Under the pieces are notes generated by a model. The model was not told where the DNA came from. It did no database searches and saw only the letters and a program-made list of their open reading frames with translations. Below are positions 26,742 through 35,919 of a stretch of 64,000 nucleotides of DNA, piece by piece; position 1 is the first letter of the stretch, and each line of letters starts with the position of its first letter. Position numbers and translations under genes: made by a program. This DNA is from Christiangramia echinicola DSM 19838. Lineage in GTDB: Bacteria; Bacteroidota; Bacteroidia; Flavobacteriales; Flavobacteriaceae. Location of the stretch: NCBI RefSeq assembly GCF_000423065.1, contig NZ_AUHG01000011.1:682001-746000 (forward strand). The letters are read 5' to 3'.

Positions 26742-27629
26742 TTGTCAGAAAGACGTCAATATTTTACCAATATTCTTCAATTAAATCTAGCGGTTTTACT
26801 CATTAGTACTTCTGGTGTTTTAGGCCGGTATATCGTTTTACATCCTGTTGTTACCATTTTTTACAGATGTCTTTTGGCGGTGCTTGTTTTTTACCTCTAT
26901 TGCAGATGGAAAAAAATAGACCTTAAAATTGAGAATAAACGAGACCTTTTAAAAATGGTTCTCGGGGGAGTATTAATGGGTGGTCACTGGATCACTTATT
27001 TTTTTTCCTTGCAGTATTCCAGCGTGGCGATCGCATTACTGTCATTATTTACTTATCCGGTGATAACTGCATTCCTGGAGCCGATACTTTTTAAGACCAG
27101 GTTCAATAAAATTCATATTGCACTGGGATTACTGGTACTGGCGGGTATCTACTTTCTGAGTCCGGAATTTGATCTGGAGAACGATTATTTTATTGCCATT
27201 ATTTTCGGAATAGCTTCGGCTATATTTTATGCTTTTCGGAATCTATTAATGAAGCGGGAAGTAGAGCGCTACAATGGTTCAGCGTTAATGTTCTATCAGA
27301 TCCTTGTGATCTCCATTCTACTTGTTCCGGCGGTATTTTTCAGTGATTTCGAAATGGTCTTAACGCAATGGAAACCCTTATTGATGCTTGCAGTGATTAC
27401 AACTTGTATAGGACATACCTTGTTCCTAAAGAGCTTTAAAAATTTCACCATTACTGCGGCTAGTATCATGAGTAGTATTCAACCGGTCTACGGAATAATA
27501 TTAGGAATGATCTTCCTTAATGAGATCCCATCTTTAAAGACCGTAATAGGAGGAACGCTTATAATCAGTGCCGTGGTGATAGAAAGCCTGATCTCAATGA
27601 GAAAAAATCCGGAAGCAGAGAATTCTTAA
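26742..27629 (+). CDS. EamA/DMT-family transporter
   Basis: The 295-residue protein has about ten hydrophobic segments in two EamA halves (for example VLGGVLMGGHWITYFFSLQYSSVAIA and SIMSSIQPVYGIILGMIFLNEIPSLKTVIGGTLI). Family members export metabolites or amino acids; the substrate is unknown. The start used is TTG at 26742, since no ATG or GTG exists between the preceding in-frame stop and the first helix. Its stop overlaps the convergent zinc peptidase gene by four bases. Confidence 0.88.
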   Translation: MSERRQYFTNILQLNLAVLLISTSGVLGRYIVLHPVVTIFYRCLLAVLVFYLYCRWKKIDLKIENKRDLLKMVLGGVLMGGHWITYFFSLQYSSVAIALLSLFTYPVITAFLEPILFKTRFNKIHIALGLLVLAGIYFLSPEFDLENDYFIAIIFGIASAIFYAFRNLLMKREVERYNGSALMFYQILVISILLVPAVFFSDFEMVLTQWKPLLMLAVITTCIGHTLFLKSFKNFTITAASIMSSIQPVYGIILGMIFLNEIPSLKTVIGGTLIISAVVIESLISMRKNPEAENS

Positions 27630-28459
27630 TTAAAGGTATTCCCCTGCCTGATATCGCCGGTTCTAAATCCCTTCATAAACCATTCTTTACGCTGCTGCGA
27701 AGTTCCATGGGTAAATGAATCAGGGTTTACCTGGCCTCTGGTTCTCTTTTGAATGGCATCATCTCCTACCGCGTTTGCGGCACTTAGTGCTTCCTCAATA
27801 TCACCTTCACTTAAATATTTCCGGTTATGTGACGTGAAAACGCCGGCATAAAAGTCAGCCTGAAGTTCCAGAGAAACGGAAAGTTCATTGGCTTCCACAT
27901 TACTACTTTGTTGTTGTAACCTTCTTACTTCAGAAGCTGTTCCAAGTAAATTCTGAACATGATGGCCAACCTCATGAGCCATAACATAAGCTATGGCATA
28001 ATCTCCACCTTTGGCTCCGAATCTTCGCCTTAATTCTTCGAAGAAAGTTAGATCCATATAGATCTTTTGGTCCGCAGGACAGTAGAATGGTCCGCTGGCA
28101 GCAGATGCACCACCACAAGCAGTTTGTACCGCATCAGAGAATAATACTAATCCAGGTTCGCGATATTCCATATTATTTTCTGCAAAGATCTTATTCCAGA
28201 TGTCTTCTGTATCTGCCAGGACAACTTCAGTAAAATTACCTAATTCTTTTTCTTCGGCCGTAAGTTCACGAGATTCTGTAGATGGTGAGCTTACATTATC
28301 GAGTTGTTCAAGGACAGAGATATCCCCATCACTAAGAACAAATTGTGCGATCAAAAAGATTACTCCAATAATACCACCTCCGGCGATTAATTTTCCTTTT
28401 CCTGAAGATCCTCTTCGATCTTCAACATTTCCACTTTGTCTTCGACCTCGCCATTTCAT
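27626..28459 (-). CDS. ypfJ: Neutral zinc metallopeptidase, YpfJ family
   Basis: The 277-residue protein has a basic N terminus, one membrane helix (about 25-42), and a zinc peptidase domain with HEVGHH at 163-168 and the downstream SLELQADFYAGVFTSH region, typical of the YpfJ family. It should face the periplasm. The substrate is not known. Confidence 0.9.
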   Translation of the reverse strand: MKWRGRRQSGNVEDRRGSSGKGKLIAGGGIIGVIFLIAQFVLSDGDISVLEQLDNVSSPSTESRELTAEEKELGNFTEVVLADTEDIWNKIFAENNMEYREPGLVLFSDAVQTACGGASAASGPFYCPADQKIYMDLTFFEELRRRFGAKGGDYAIAYVMAHEVGHHVQNLLGTASEVRRLQQQSSNVEANELSVSLELQADFYAGVFTSHNRKYLSEGDIEEALSAANAVGDDAIQKRTRGQVNPDSFTHGTSQQRKEWFMKGFRTGDIRQGNTFN

Positions 28460-28510
28460 TTTCAGAGAGTTTTTCTAAAAATAAGAATTAATCTGAGACA
28501 AAATTCAAAA

Positions 28511-29215
28511 TTAATTCATAATGGCGTCCCAGATCGAGTCTGATGGCGGAGGAGCGATAATATGAATCGGCTCTTTTTTTACCGGATGGAGGAACTTTAG
28601 CTCCCGGGAATGTAAATGAATACTTGCATCTTTATTACTGCGATCAAAACCGTATTTCAAATCGCCTTTTATTGGGCAACCTATGGCAGATAACTGACTC
28701 CTTATCTGGTGATGTCTTCCAGTATGAAGATCTATTTCTAGTAAAAAATAATTATCCAGTTTTTTAATTATCCGATAATCCAGAATTGCCTTTTTAGAAT
28801 CTGGCACTTCATTTTTATGAGCATAAGATTTATTCTGCTTGGAATTTCGCTTCATGAAATGGATCAACTCACCTGAATCATTTGGTGGCGCATTTTTCAC
28901 CACTGCCCAATAGGTCTTTTTAGCCTCTTTATCTTGAAATAACTTATTAAGCCTTGGTAAAGCTTTAGACGTTTTTGAGAAAACAACAATACCGCTTGTT
29001 GGCCTATCCAGACGATGTACAACTCCTAAATAGACATTTCCGGGTTTATTATATTTTTCTTTTATAAAAGATTTTACAACCTCGCTTAGTGGTTTATCCC
29101 CGGTCTTATCACCCTGGACAATATCACCGGCTCTTTTATTTACGATGATAATATGATTATCCTCATGCAAAACCTGAAGATTATCTTTATTAGAAAGCGT
29201 TTTATCCTGACTCAA
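28511..29215 (-). CDS. RluA-family pseudouridine synthase
   Basis: The 234-residue protein is a catalytic domain only, with HRLDRPTSG at 67-75 (catalytic Asp70) and LLEIDLHTGRHHQIRSQLSAIG. It lacks an S4 domain. It isomerises uridine in rRNA or tRNA; the target cannot be assigned. The start appears to be TTG (29215). Confidence 0.88.
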   Translation of the reverse strand: MSQDKTLSNKDNLQVLHEDNHIIIVNKRAGDIVQGDKTGDKPLSEVVKSFIKEKYNKPGNVYLGVVHRLDRPTSGIVVFSKTSKALPRLNKLFQDKEAKKTYWAVVKNAPPNDSGELIHFMKRNSKQNKSYAHKNEVPDSKKAILDYRIIKKLDNYFLLEIDLHTGRHHQIRSQLSAIGCPIKGDLKYGFDRSNKDASIHLHSRELKFLHPVKKEPIHIIAPPPSDSIWDAIMN

Positions 29216-29238
29216 AAATTTAGGTTTAAATACAGAGA

Positions 29239-30057
29239 TTAATATTGCTCATCATCAGATGGAAATGCTCTACTTTTCACATCATCCCTGTAATTTTGAA
29301 AAGCTTTGGTCATCTCCCCGTGAAGATCAGCGTAACGTCTTAAGAATCTTGGATTAAATTCGTGGGTCATACCTAACATATCATGTACCACTAGAACCTG
29401 ACCATCAACACCATTTCCGGCACCAATTCCAATTACGGGAATTGTTAAACTTTCAGCTACTTCCTTAGCCAGATCTGCCGGTACTTTTTCGAGAACAATA
29501 GCGAAGCAACCCATTTTTTCCAGCATTTTCGCATCAGATTTAAGTTTTTCAGCTTCCTGTTCTTCTTTAGCTCTTACAGTATAAGTTCCAAATTTATAGA
29601 TAGACTGTGGAGTAAGTCCTAGATGTCCCATTACAGGAATTCCGGCATGAAGAATACGCTTCACACTTTCTTTTACTTCTTTTCCACCTTCAAGTTTTAC
29701 GGCATGTCCGCCACTTTCTTTCATGATCCTGATCGCAGATCTTAAGGCTTCTTTAGGGTCACTTTGATAACTTCCGAAAGGTAGATCAACTACAACCAGC
29801 GCTCGATTAATAGCTCTTACAACACCTGTGGCGTGATAGATCATTTGGTCCAGGGTTATTGGTAAAGTAGTTTCATGTCCCGCCATTACATTACTGGCAG
29901 AGTCACCAACAAGGATTACATCGATGCCTGCACCATCAACAATTTGAGCCATGGTGAAATCGTAAGCCGTAAGCATACTGATCTTTTCACCGTTAGATTT
30001 CATATCTACAAGAGACTTTGTTGTGATACGCTTGTATTCCTTTTTTGCAACAGACAT
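29239..30057 (-). CDS. panB: 3-methyl-2-oxobutanoate hydroxymethyltransferase
   Basis: The 272-residue enzyme uses methylene-tetrahydrofolate to make ketopantoate from 2-oxoisovalerate, the first step to pantothenate. Motifs include [26 protein letters not shown] and [15 protein letters not shown] chose ATG 30057 ([15 protein letters not shown]); 16 more codons upstream in frame are unlike the family. It draws on the ilv product made by the operon at 4-11 kb. Confidence 0.95.
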   Translation of the reverse strand: MSVAKKEYKRITTKSLVDMKSNGEKISMLTAYDFTMAQIVDGAGIDVILVGDSASNVMAGHETTLPITLDQMIYHATGVVRAINRALVVVDLPFGSYQSDPKEALRSAIRIMKESGGHAVKLEGGKEVKESVKRILHAGIPVMGHLGLTPQSIYKFGTYTVRAKEEQEAEKLKSDAKMLEKMGCFAIVLEKVPADLAKEVAESLTIPVIGIGAGNGVDGQVLVVHDMLGMTHEFNPRFLRRYADLHGEMTKAFQNYRDDVKSRAFPSDDEQY

Positions 30058-30121
30058 CTGGTCAATTTTAAATTTGAGTAAAAGTAGTAAATTCGTGAAC
30101 CACATTCAAAACTACTTCATC

Positions 30122-30580
30122 ATGAAACGAATCTTCTTTATTGCCTTTCTGCTTATTAATATGACTGCTTTCGCTCAAACTGAAAAAACTACGAATACAC
30201 CCAAAAAATTGGTGGTAGATTTCTTCGAGGCTTTTCACGCTCAGGATACCATAAAACTCAAAAGTTTCGCTTTAGACGGTATTAAAATGCAATCTGTTTC
30301 TATGGATGCGGAAGGAAATACCAAATTGAATTCAGATGACTATTCGAAGTTCCTGAAATCTATAGCTTCTATTCCTGCTGACGCTAGTTTTGAAGAGAAA
30401 TTACACGAATTTAGAGTTGAGGAAAATGGTTTACTGGCTACAGTGACTACTCCATACTCATTTTATTTCAACGAGAATTTTTCTCATTGCGGCGTAAACA
30501 GTTTTCAACTCGTAAAATTTAATGGAGAATGGAAGATCACTAGCCTGATAGATACAAGAACTAAGAAAAATTGCGATTAA
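30122..30580 (+). CDS. Secreted NTF2-like protein
   Basis: The 152-residue protein has a signal peptide (residues 1-19, cleaved after AFAQ) and a small domain resembling the NTF2/SnoaL-like cone fold (VVDFFEAFHAQDTIKLKSFALDG ... GEWKITSLIDTR). ATG 30122 is chosen because it gives the signal peptide; the frame runs open upstream into the panB promoter region. Function is unknown. It is convergent with the next gene, overlapping it by four bases. Confidence 0.75.
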   Translation: MKRIFFIAFLLINMTAFAQTEKTTNTPKKLVVDFFEAFHAQDTIKLKSFALDGIKMQSVSMDAEGNTKLNSDDYSKFLKSIASIPADASFEEKLHEFRVEENGLLATVTTPYSFYFNENFSHCGVNSFQLVKFNGEWKITSLIDTRTKKNCD

Positions 30581-31608
30581 ATATCTTTAACGCATCTAAA
30601 ACCGGTATGTTCAAGACCCGTATCTGGAGCAGAACTCATCCTGGCCGCATTTCTATAACCTGTGCAATAGCTTTCACTGCATAAAAAAGATCCGCCACGA
30701 ATTACTTTTTGCTGATCCATATTTTCAAATTCCTGAAAATAACCATCTACCTTATCTTCAGTTTTTGAATAGGCATCCGGGCGATAGGTATCAAGACACC
30801 ATTCCCAAACATTACCAGCAGTTTCGTATAAACCATAAGGATTCGCAGGGAAACTTTTTACAGGTGCTCTCTTTTTAAAATCATCCTCTAATAAATTCTT
30901 TCTGGGAAATTCCCCCTGGTAGAAATTTACCATTTCAGGAGCCTTTTCAAAATCATTTCCCCAGTGATAAACCAGGGTGTCATTACCGGCTCTGTTAAAG
31001 TATTCATATTCAGCTTCAGTAGGTAATCTTTTCCCAGCCCATTTAGCGTAAGCCATGGCATCATACCAGGATACCTGAACTACAGGTTCGTTATCCTTTC
31101 CTTCAATATTGCTTTCTGGTCCTTCAGGATGTCTCCAATTAGCCTTTTTTTCAAATTTCCACCACCATTCAGGATTATATGGATCAAACACAAGGGCGCC
31201 AGGCTCGTATTGCTTTCCTTTGATCTCAAAGGAGCGTTCTGCGGTAGTAACATAACCAGTCTCTTCAACAAATTGCCGAAATTGTTTATTGGTAACTTCA
31301 GTTTCATCTACGTAAATGGGTTCGATGTTTTCTCTATGCCTGGGAAACTCGTCTGGTTTAGCCTGATTATTATTACCGCCCATCATATAGCTGCCGCCAT
31401 CAAGTTTTATCATGCCCCTGGTGGAGGCAGAATCTTCCCGGGTTTTTATGTAGGAGATCTCCCTTAAATAGTTTTCATGATAATTTACCTTTTCAGTTTC
31501 GGGTTCCTGTTCTACGACCTGAATTGGCGATGATTTTTTGTTCTCTTTGCATGAAATGATGAATATACTTAAAGCAAGTATAATGACTGACTTAAATTTT
31601 GATGACAT
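30577..31608 (-). CDS. Lipoprotein with formylglycine-generating enzyme (SUMF1) domain
   Basis: The 343-residue protein has a lipoprotein signal with acylated Cys20 (LSIFIISC) and an FGE-sulfatase domain from about 66 to 341 (MIKLDGGSYMMGG ... HTGFRCV). Unlike many SUMF1-domain proteins, it keeps the two copper-binding active-site Cys of genuine formylglycine-generating enzymes, Cys310 and Cys315, in GGSFLCSESYCTGYRNAAR. It may activate sulfatases in the periplasm; no sulfatase is encoded nearby. Confidence 0.85.
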   Translation of the reverse strand: MSSKFKSVIILALSIFIISCKENKKSSPIQVVEQEPETEKVNYHENYLREISYIKTREDSASTRGMIKLDGGSYMMGGNNNQAKPDEFPRHRENIEPIYVDETEVTNKQFRQFVEETGYVTTAERSFEIKGKQYEPGALVFDPYNPEWWWKFEKKANWRHPEGPESNIEGKDNEPVVQVSWYDAMAYAKWAGKRLPTEAEYEYFNRAGNDTLVYHWGNDFEKAPEMVNFYQGEFPRKNLLEDDFKKRAPVKSFPANPYGLYETAGNVWEWCLDTYRPDAYSKTEDKVDGYFQEFENMDQQKVIRGGSFLCSESYCTGYRNAARMSSAPDTGLEHTGFRCVKDI

Positions 31609-31735
31609 TTAGCTTCACATTAAAGCTCAAATATAACGATAAATTATCCGTCTGGTTTATGGCTGTTCAGACACACTCATCTTCTTATAGCTAAACTTAT
31701 TTTAAAAGGAATCTTATAAAAAATGCTAAGATGAA

Positions 31736-32419
31736 TTAAAATTTAGTAAAGGGAAATATAAATAAAATGACTATTGAATTATTCATGCTGTGCATCAAAA
31801 TTGGCCAGATCATTCCTTTATTTTCCAGTTTTATTTTTCCGAAGAAAAATCCTGCGATAATGCGCGGGAAGATCATAATGAATAATGCCAGATCAATTTG
31901 AAAACTGTCTACGTAATTAAAAATATGGACAAAACCGAAAATGATGGCACCAAGGATCCAATTGATCAGGTAAAACCTGTGTAGCCAGTAACATGTTTTT
32001 CTGAATACATGTTCCGGGATTAATTCCCCCAATGCATAAAAAGCAAGTAGTAAAGTACCGCCAATTATTCCATATTTTAAACTCCAGTGCGCTTCTTCTG
32101 GGATAAGTATGATACCAATCATAAATAGTACACAGCATAGAAAGAATTTAAGACTGAATTCGGTGGGTTTAAGTAAACTTCGGAATAAACCTTCCTCTAT
32201 GACCGGAGCGAAAATGGCCGCCATAAAAGCAAATTTCCATGGTTGTGTTTTTAATAATTCGAAGATCTCGGTTTGCTGATATTTATCGAAATTAAAAGAT
32301 GGAAATGAGGATTGTATAATGGCCAATAGCATGAAGAAAAGGAAATAACAACCTAGCATCTTTCCGAAATTAGTAAGCAGGTTGATAATCTTAAACCTCA
32401 GGGTGGCTTCTGGCGGCAT
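31736..32419 (-). CDS. CPBP-family intramembrane glutamic endopeptidase
   Basis: The 227-residue protein has about six to seven membrane segments and the CAAX/ABI protease motifs: EEGLFR at 75-80, a His in FGFVHIFNY, and HSMNN near the C terminus. Its role is unknown; family members process prenylated or peptide substrates or handle immunity to bacteriocins. Confidence 0.82.
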   Translation of the reverse strand: MPPEATLRFKIINLLTNFGKMLGCYFLFFMLLAIIQSSFPSFNFDKYQQTEIFELLKTQPWKFAFMAAIFAPVIEEGLFRSLLKPTEFSLKFFLCCVLFMIGIILIPEEAHWSLKYGIIGGTLLLAFYALGELIPEHVFRKTCYWLHRFYLINWILGAIIFGFVHIFNYVDSFQIDLALFIMIFPRIIAGFFFGKIKLENKGMIWPILMHSMNNSIVILFIFPFTKF

Positions 32420-32587
32420 TCATGGTAACATTTGAGTCTGCAATATAAGAATAGGAACTGCTTAAATAAACTTTCTAAATTGAAAATGTCTTCTATATGA
32501 TTAATAGTCTGAAAACTTTAAGAATAGATTAAGGCTCATCAAAAAGTTTAGTTTTTCGTGTTTTCTATCTTTAAGAAAAATTGGATT

Positions 32588-34210
32588 ATGAAGTTTTTTA
32601 TAAATGAAGCAAACCAGGTTGTAAATGAGGGAATAGAAGGATTACTTGCCAATCCTAAGCTTACGAGACTGGATAATTTCCCTGAAGTTCGTGTAGTTCT
32701 ACGTAAGGACTGGGATAAATCAAAAGTAGCAATTATTTCTGGCGGTGGATCTGGTCATGAACCAACTCATGCAGGATTCGTTGGAAAAGGAATGCTCACT
32801 GCAGCGGTATGCGGTGATATTTTTGCTTCCCCTTCGGTAGATGCAGTGCTTTCAGCAATTATTGCTACAACAGGCGATGCAGGCTGTCTTTTAGTGATCA
32901 AGAACTATACGGGAGATAGACTTAATTTTGGTCTTGCGGCAGAGCAGGCTAGAGAAATGGGTTATAAAGTGGAAACTATCATCGTAGGAGATGATATAGC
33001 CTTAGGAGAAGATACAGAACAACGAGGATTAGCCGGAACTCTCTTTGTACATAAAACGGCCGGATATTTATCTGAAGAAGGAAAGTCTCTGGAAGAAATT
33101 TTAAAGCTGGTAAAGAGAGTTGCTCAAAATTCTTATTCCATAGGCCTTTCTTTAGAAGAAGGACAGAAATTCCAGGGTAAAGAAGAATCTCGATTAGATG
33201 AATCTGAAGCTGAATTGGGTCTTGGAATTCACGGGGAACCAGGAGTTGAAAAAATAGCTGTTGCGAAAGCCGATGAGCTTATGAAAACCGCGGTGAAAAA
33301 ACTTCAGGAATATACAAGTGGAACTGAATATGCACTTATTTTGAATAACCTTGGAAGTGTAACTCCGGTTGAAATGAATGTATTACTGAATTCTTTTAGC
33401 AAAACTTCTATGGCTGAGAATGTAAAACTACTCGTAGGTCCCGGAAGTTTTATGACTTCACTGAATATGAAAGGTTTTTCTATTTCTGTCGTGAAACTGG
33501 ATGAGGAGATCAGAGAAGCTTTGCTGGCAACTTGTGATCCTGTTTCCTGGTTCATTAGTGAATTTGGAAAAGCCAGCTCGATCAACAGTCCCGAACTTCC
33601 GGAAACCCTTCCTTTTGAATCTTCAGAAAACGCCAGAACTAAAAAGTGGCTAAAGGAAATTTCTGAAGAATTGATCGACATGAAGGATGAGATCAATGCT
33701 CTGGATGAAAAAGTAGGAGATGGCGATGCCGGTTCTACCTTTGCAAGTGCAGGGAAGAATGTTCTGGAGGTCATTGATAAATTACCATATGCCAAAAACT
33801 GGGAACTATTCATTAGTATAGGAAGAATCTTTTCCAGAGAAATAGGAGGCTCCAGTGGGGTGCTTTTTTCACTCTTATTTACCAGAGCCGGAAACGCATT
33901 GAAAGAAAATGATGATCTGGGAAAAGCTTTATTAAGCGGATTGGATAAAATGAAGGATTATGGTGGCGCCAAACAAGGGGAACGTACGATGATAGACGCC
34001 CTGCAACCAGCTTTTGAAGCGATCGCCAATGGTGAAAGTATGGAGAATGTTAAGTCGGCTGCACGAAAAGGAGCTGATGCTACTAAAGAAATCACCGATA
34101 CTAAATTTGGTAGATCTTCTTATCTATCAGAAGATAGTTTGAAGAATGTTCCAGATCCGGGAGCAGAAGTTGTTGCCAGGGTTTTTGAAAAACTAGCGGC
34201 AATTAAATAA
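32588..34210 (+). CDS. dhaKL: Dihydroxyacetone kinase, fused DhaK-DhaL (ATP-dependent)
   Basis: The 540-residue protein joins a DhaK domain (GGGSGHEPTH at 52-61; the substrate-binding His in LGLGIHGEPGVEK) to a DhaL nucleotide domain (LDEKVGDGDAGSTF, GGSSGVLFSLLF, GERTMIDALQP). The fusion is the ATP-using type, not the PTS-linked DhaKLM. I use ATG 32588, which matches family N termini; a GTG at 32558 is in frame. It phosphorylates dihydroxyacetone or glyceraldehyde. Confidence 0.93.
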   Translation: MKFFINEANQVVNEGIEGLLANPKLTRLDNFPEVRVVLRKDWDKSKVAIISGGGSGHEPTHAGFVGKGMLTAAVCGDIFASPSVDAVLSAIIATTGDAGCLLVIKNYTGDRLNFGLAAEQAREMGYKVETIIVGDDIALGEDTEQRGLAGTLFVHKTAGYLSEEGKSLEEILKLVKRVAQNSYSIGLSLEEGQKFQGKEESRLDESEAELGLGIHGEPGVEKIAVAKADELMKTAVKKLQEYTSGTEYALILNNLGSVTPVEMNVLLNSFSKTSMAENVKLLVGPGSFMTSLNMKGFSISVVKLDEEIREALLATCDPVSWFISEFGKASSINSPELPETLPFESSENARTKKWLKEISEELIDMKDEINALDEKVGDGDAGSTFASAGKNVLEVIDKLPYAKNWELFISIGRIFSREIGGSSGVLFSLLFTRAGNALKENDDLGKALLSGLDKMKDYGGAKQGERTMIDALQPAFEAIANGESMENVKSAARKGADATKEITDTKFGRSSYLSEDSLKNVPDPGAEVVARVFEKLAAIK

Positions 34211-34228
34211 TTTATGTCAAATTAAGAT

Positions 34229-34264
34229 ACCCACCTTGAAATTTAATCAGGGTGGGTTTTTTAT
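34229..34264. terminator. Rho-independent terminator between convergent dhaKL and sdaA
   Basis: ACCCACC (34229-34235) pairs with GGTGGGT (34251-34257), and the stem extends inward to 11 pairs including one G-T, followed by a T-run on the plus strand. It serves dhaKL and perhaps sdaA. Confidence 0.85.
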
Positions 34265-34270
34265 TAAATA

Positions 34271-35704
34271 TTAGCAATCACTAAGGCTTACTTTTACTGC
34301 AAGACCACCTTCAGAAGTTTCTTTATATTTAGAATTCATATCCTTTGCGGTTTCCCACATAGTCTCGATCACTTTGTCCAGTGGAACTTTAGCGCGACTT
34401 GCATCACTTTCCATAGCAATTTCAGCAGCATTGATCGCTTTGATCGCACCCATGGCATTTCTCTCGATACATGGAACCTGAACTAATCCAGCAATTGGAT
34501 CACAGGTTAAACCCAGATGGTGCTCCATCGCAATTTCACTGGCCATTAAAACCTGTTCTGGTGTTCCACCCATTAATTCAGTAAGTCCACCAGCCGCCAT
34601 AGCCGATGACACTCCAATTTCTGCCTGGCATCCTCCCATAGCTGCAGAAATGGTCGCTCCTTTTTTGAAAAGACTACCAATCTCACCAGCCACTAACATG
34701 AACTTTTTAATATCCTCATAGGTTGCATCATGGTTTTCAATTACCAGGTAATACATTAAAACAGCAGGTACAGTTCCAGCACTACCATTAGTTGGTGCGG
34801 TGACTACTCTTCCTAAAGACGCGTTCACTTCATTTACACTAAGAGCAAAGCAGCTAACCCATTTTAATATCTGACGGAATTTTACTTCTGTCTGTCTTAT
34901 TGCAGGGATCCAGTCTTCAACACTGGTATAACCGGTTTCTCCAATAAGTCGCTGATGCATTTCGAATGCTCGTCGTTTTACATTAAGTCCACCAGGAAGT
35001 GTTCCTTCAGTATGACAACCTATATACATGGATTCCAGCATCACATCCCATATTTGCTTAAAATTGGCATCAATTTCCTCATCGGTTCTTAAAGACCTTT
35101 CGTTCTCTAAAACTATTTCTGAAATCGGTTTGTTTTCTGCCTTACAAAATTGCTGGAGCTCTATAGCTTTTTCAATAGGAAAAGGGAATTGTTTGAAATT
35201 CTTCATTTTCTTACTGGCATTCTTTCGTTCTTTTTTCACTACGAAACCGCCACCAATAGAATAAAATGAAGAAGATATTTTTTTACCGTTATATAAGCAA
35301 GCTCTAAAGGTCATTCCGTTAGGATGAAATTCCAGGAACTTTCTATTGAATTTGATATTCTCAACAAAACTGAAATTTATATCTCTTTCACCATTTAGCA
35401 TTAGCTTTCCTGTCTCCTTGATCCTTGCAATTTCAGATTCGATAATAGAAATATCCATGGTAACAGGATCATGACCTAATAAACCAAGCAGAGTTGCAAT
35501 ATCTGTCGCATGTCCTTTCCCTGTAAGACTTAAAGAACCATAAAGATCTATATGGATCTTCTCGACATCTTCAAAGCGATCTTTTTTCTTTAATTCATCT
35601 ATCCAGCGTTGTGATGCTCTCCAGGGACCCAAAGTATGTGAACTGGAAGGACCCACACCCACCTTTAACATGTCAAAAACGCTAATGCATTCTATTTTTC
35701 GCAT
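34271..35704 (-). CDS. sdaA: L-serine ammonia-lyase, single-chain iron-sulphur type
   Basis: The 477-residue enzyme deaminates serine to pyruvate. The N-terminal beta domain starts SVFDMLKVGVGPSSSHTLGPW, and the alpha domain has GGCQAEIGVSSAMAAGGL and CDPIAGLVQVPCIERNAMGA with the cluster Cys residues. It stands alone, divergent from dnaK. Confidence 0.95.
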   Translation of the reverse strand: MRKIECISVFDMLKVGVGPSSSHTLGPWRASQRWIDELKKKDRFEDVEKIHIDLYGSLSLTGKGHATDIATLLGLLGHDPVTMDISIIESEIARIKETGKLMLNGERDINFSFVENIKFNRKFLEFHPNGMTFRACLYNGKKISSSFYSIGGGFVVKKERKNASKKMKNFKQFPFPIEKAIELQQFCKAENKPISEIVLENERSLRTDEEIDANFKQIWDVMLESMYIGCHTEGTLPGGLNVKRRAFEMHQRLIGETGYTSVEDWIPAIRQTEVKFRQILKWVSCFALSVNEVNASLGRVVTAPTNGSAGTVPAVLMYYLVIENHDATYEDIKKFMLVAGEIGSLFKKGATISAAMGGCQAEIGVSSAMAAGGLTELMGGTPEQVLMASEIAMEHHLGLTCDPIAGLVQVPCIERNAMGAIKAINAAEIAMESDASRAKVPLDKVIETMWETAKDMNSKYKETSEGGLAVKVSLSDC

Positions 35705-35724
35705 TCAGAGTATAAATTTGGTGA

Positions 35725-35732
35725 CAAAAATA
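35725..35732 (-). promoter_or_regulatory. Candidate -7 element for sdaA
   Basis: On the minus strand TATTTTTG matches TAnnTTTG, 20 bases upstream of the sdaA ATG. No clear -33 box at the usual spacing. Confidence 0.4.
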
Positions 35733-35775
35733 GTGAATTGTCAATGCTGCCCATAAGAATTTGCTAAAATTATAT

Positions 35776-35792
35776 CGTTGTAGTTAACAACG
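35776..35792. promoter_or_regulatory. Perfect inverted repeat in the sdaA-dnaK gap
   Basis: CGTTGT-AGTTA-ACAACG is a perfect 6-bp inverted repeat in the 215-bp divergent intergenic region. It may be an operator or a hairpin. Confidence 0.4.
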
Positions 35793-35826
35793 CAGAACAG
35801 ACTAGTGACAAGGTGTTTAGAAAAAG

Positions 35827-35839
35827 TGACAGTCTGTCA
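35827..35839. promoter_or_regulatory. Candidate heat-shock operator upstream of dnaK
   Basis: TGACAG-T-CTGTCA is a perfect 13-bp palindrome 80 bases upstream of dnaK, and a partial second copy TGACAAGGTGT lies at 35806-35816. No CIRCE element is present. A role in dnaK control is inferred from position and symmetry. Confidence 0.45.
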
Positions 35840-35919
35840 GAAGATTTGTGCTGGCATAATGATTGACTTCTTGTGGTTGTAAAATTGATAAACTAACGTA
35901 AAAAATAAGTTATATAGTT

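Noticed and set aside
30058-30105. 16-codon N-terminal extension of panB
   Set aside because: Family members begin at the internal Met (ATG 30057), and the extension reads like promoter sequence.
35845-35870. Sigma-54-like promoter (TGGCA-N-TTGA) upstream of dnaK
   Set aside because: The -12 GC is GA instead, and no enhancer-binding regulator is encoded nearby.
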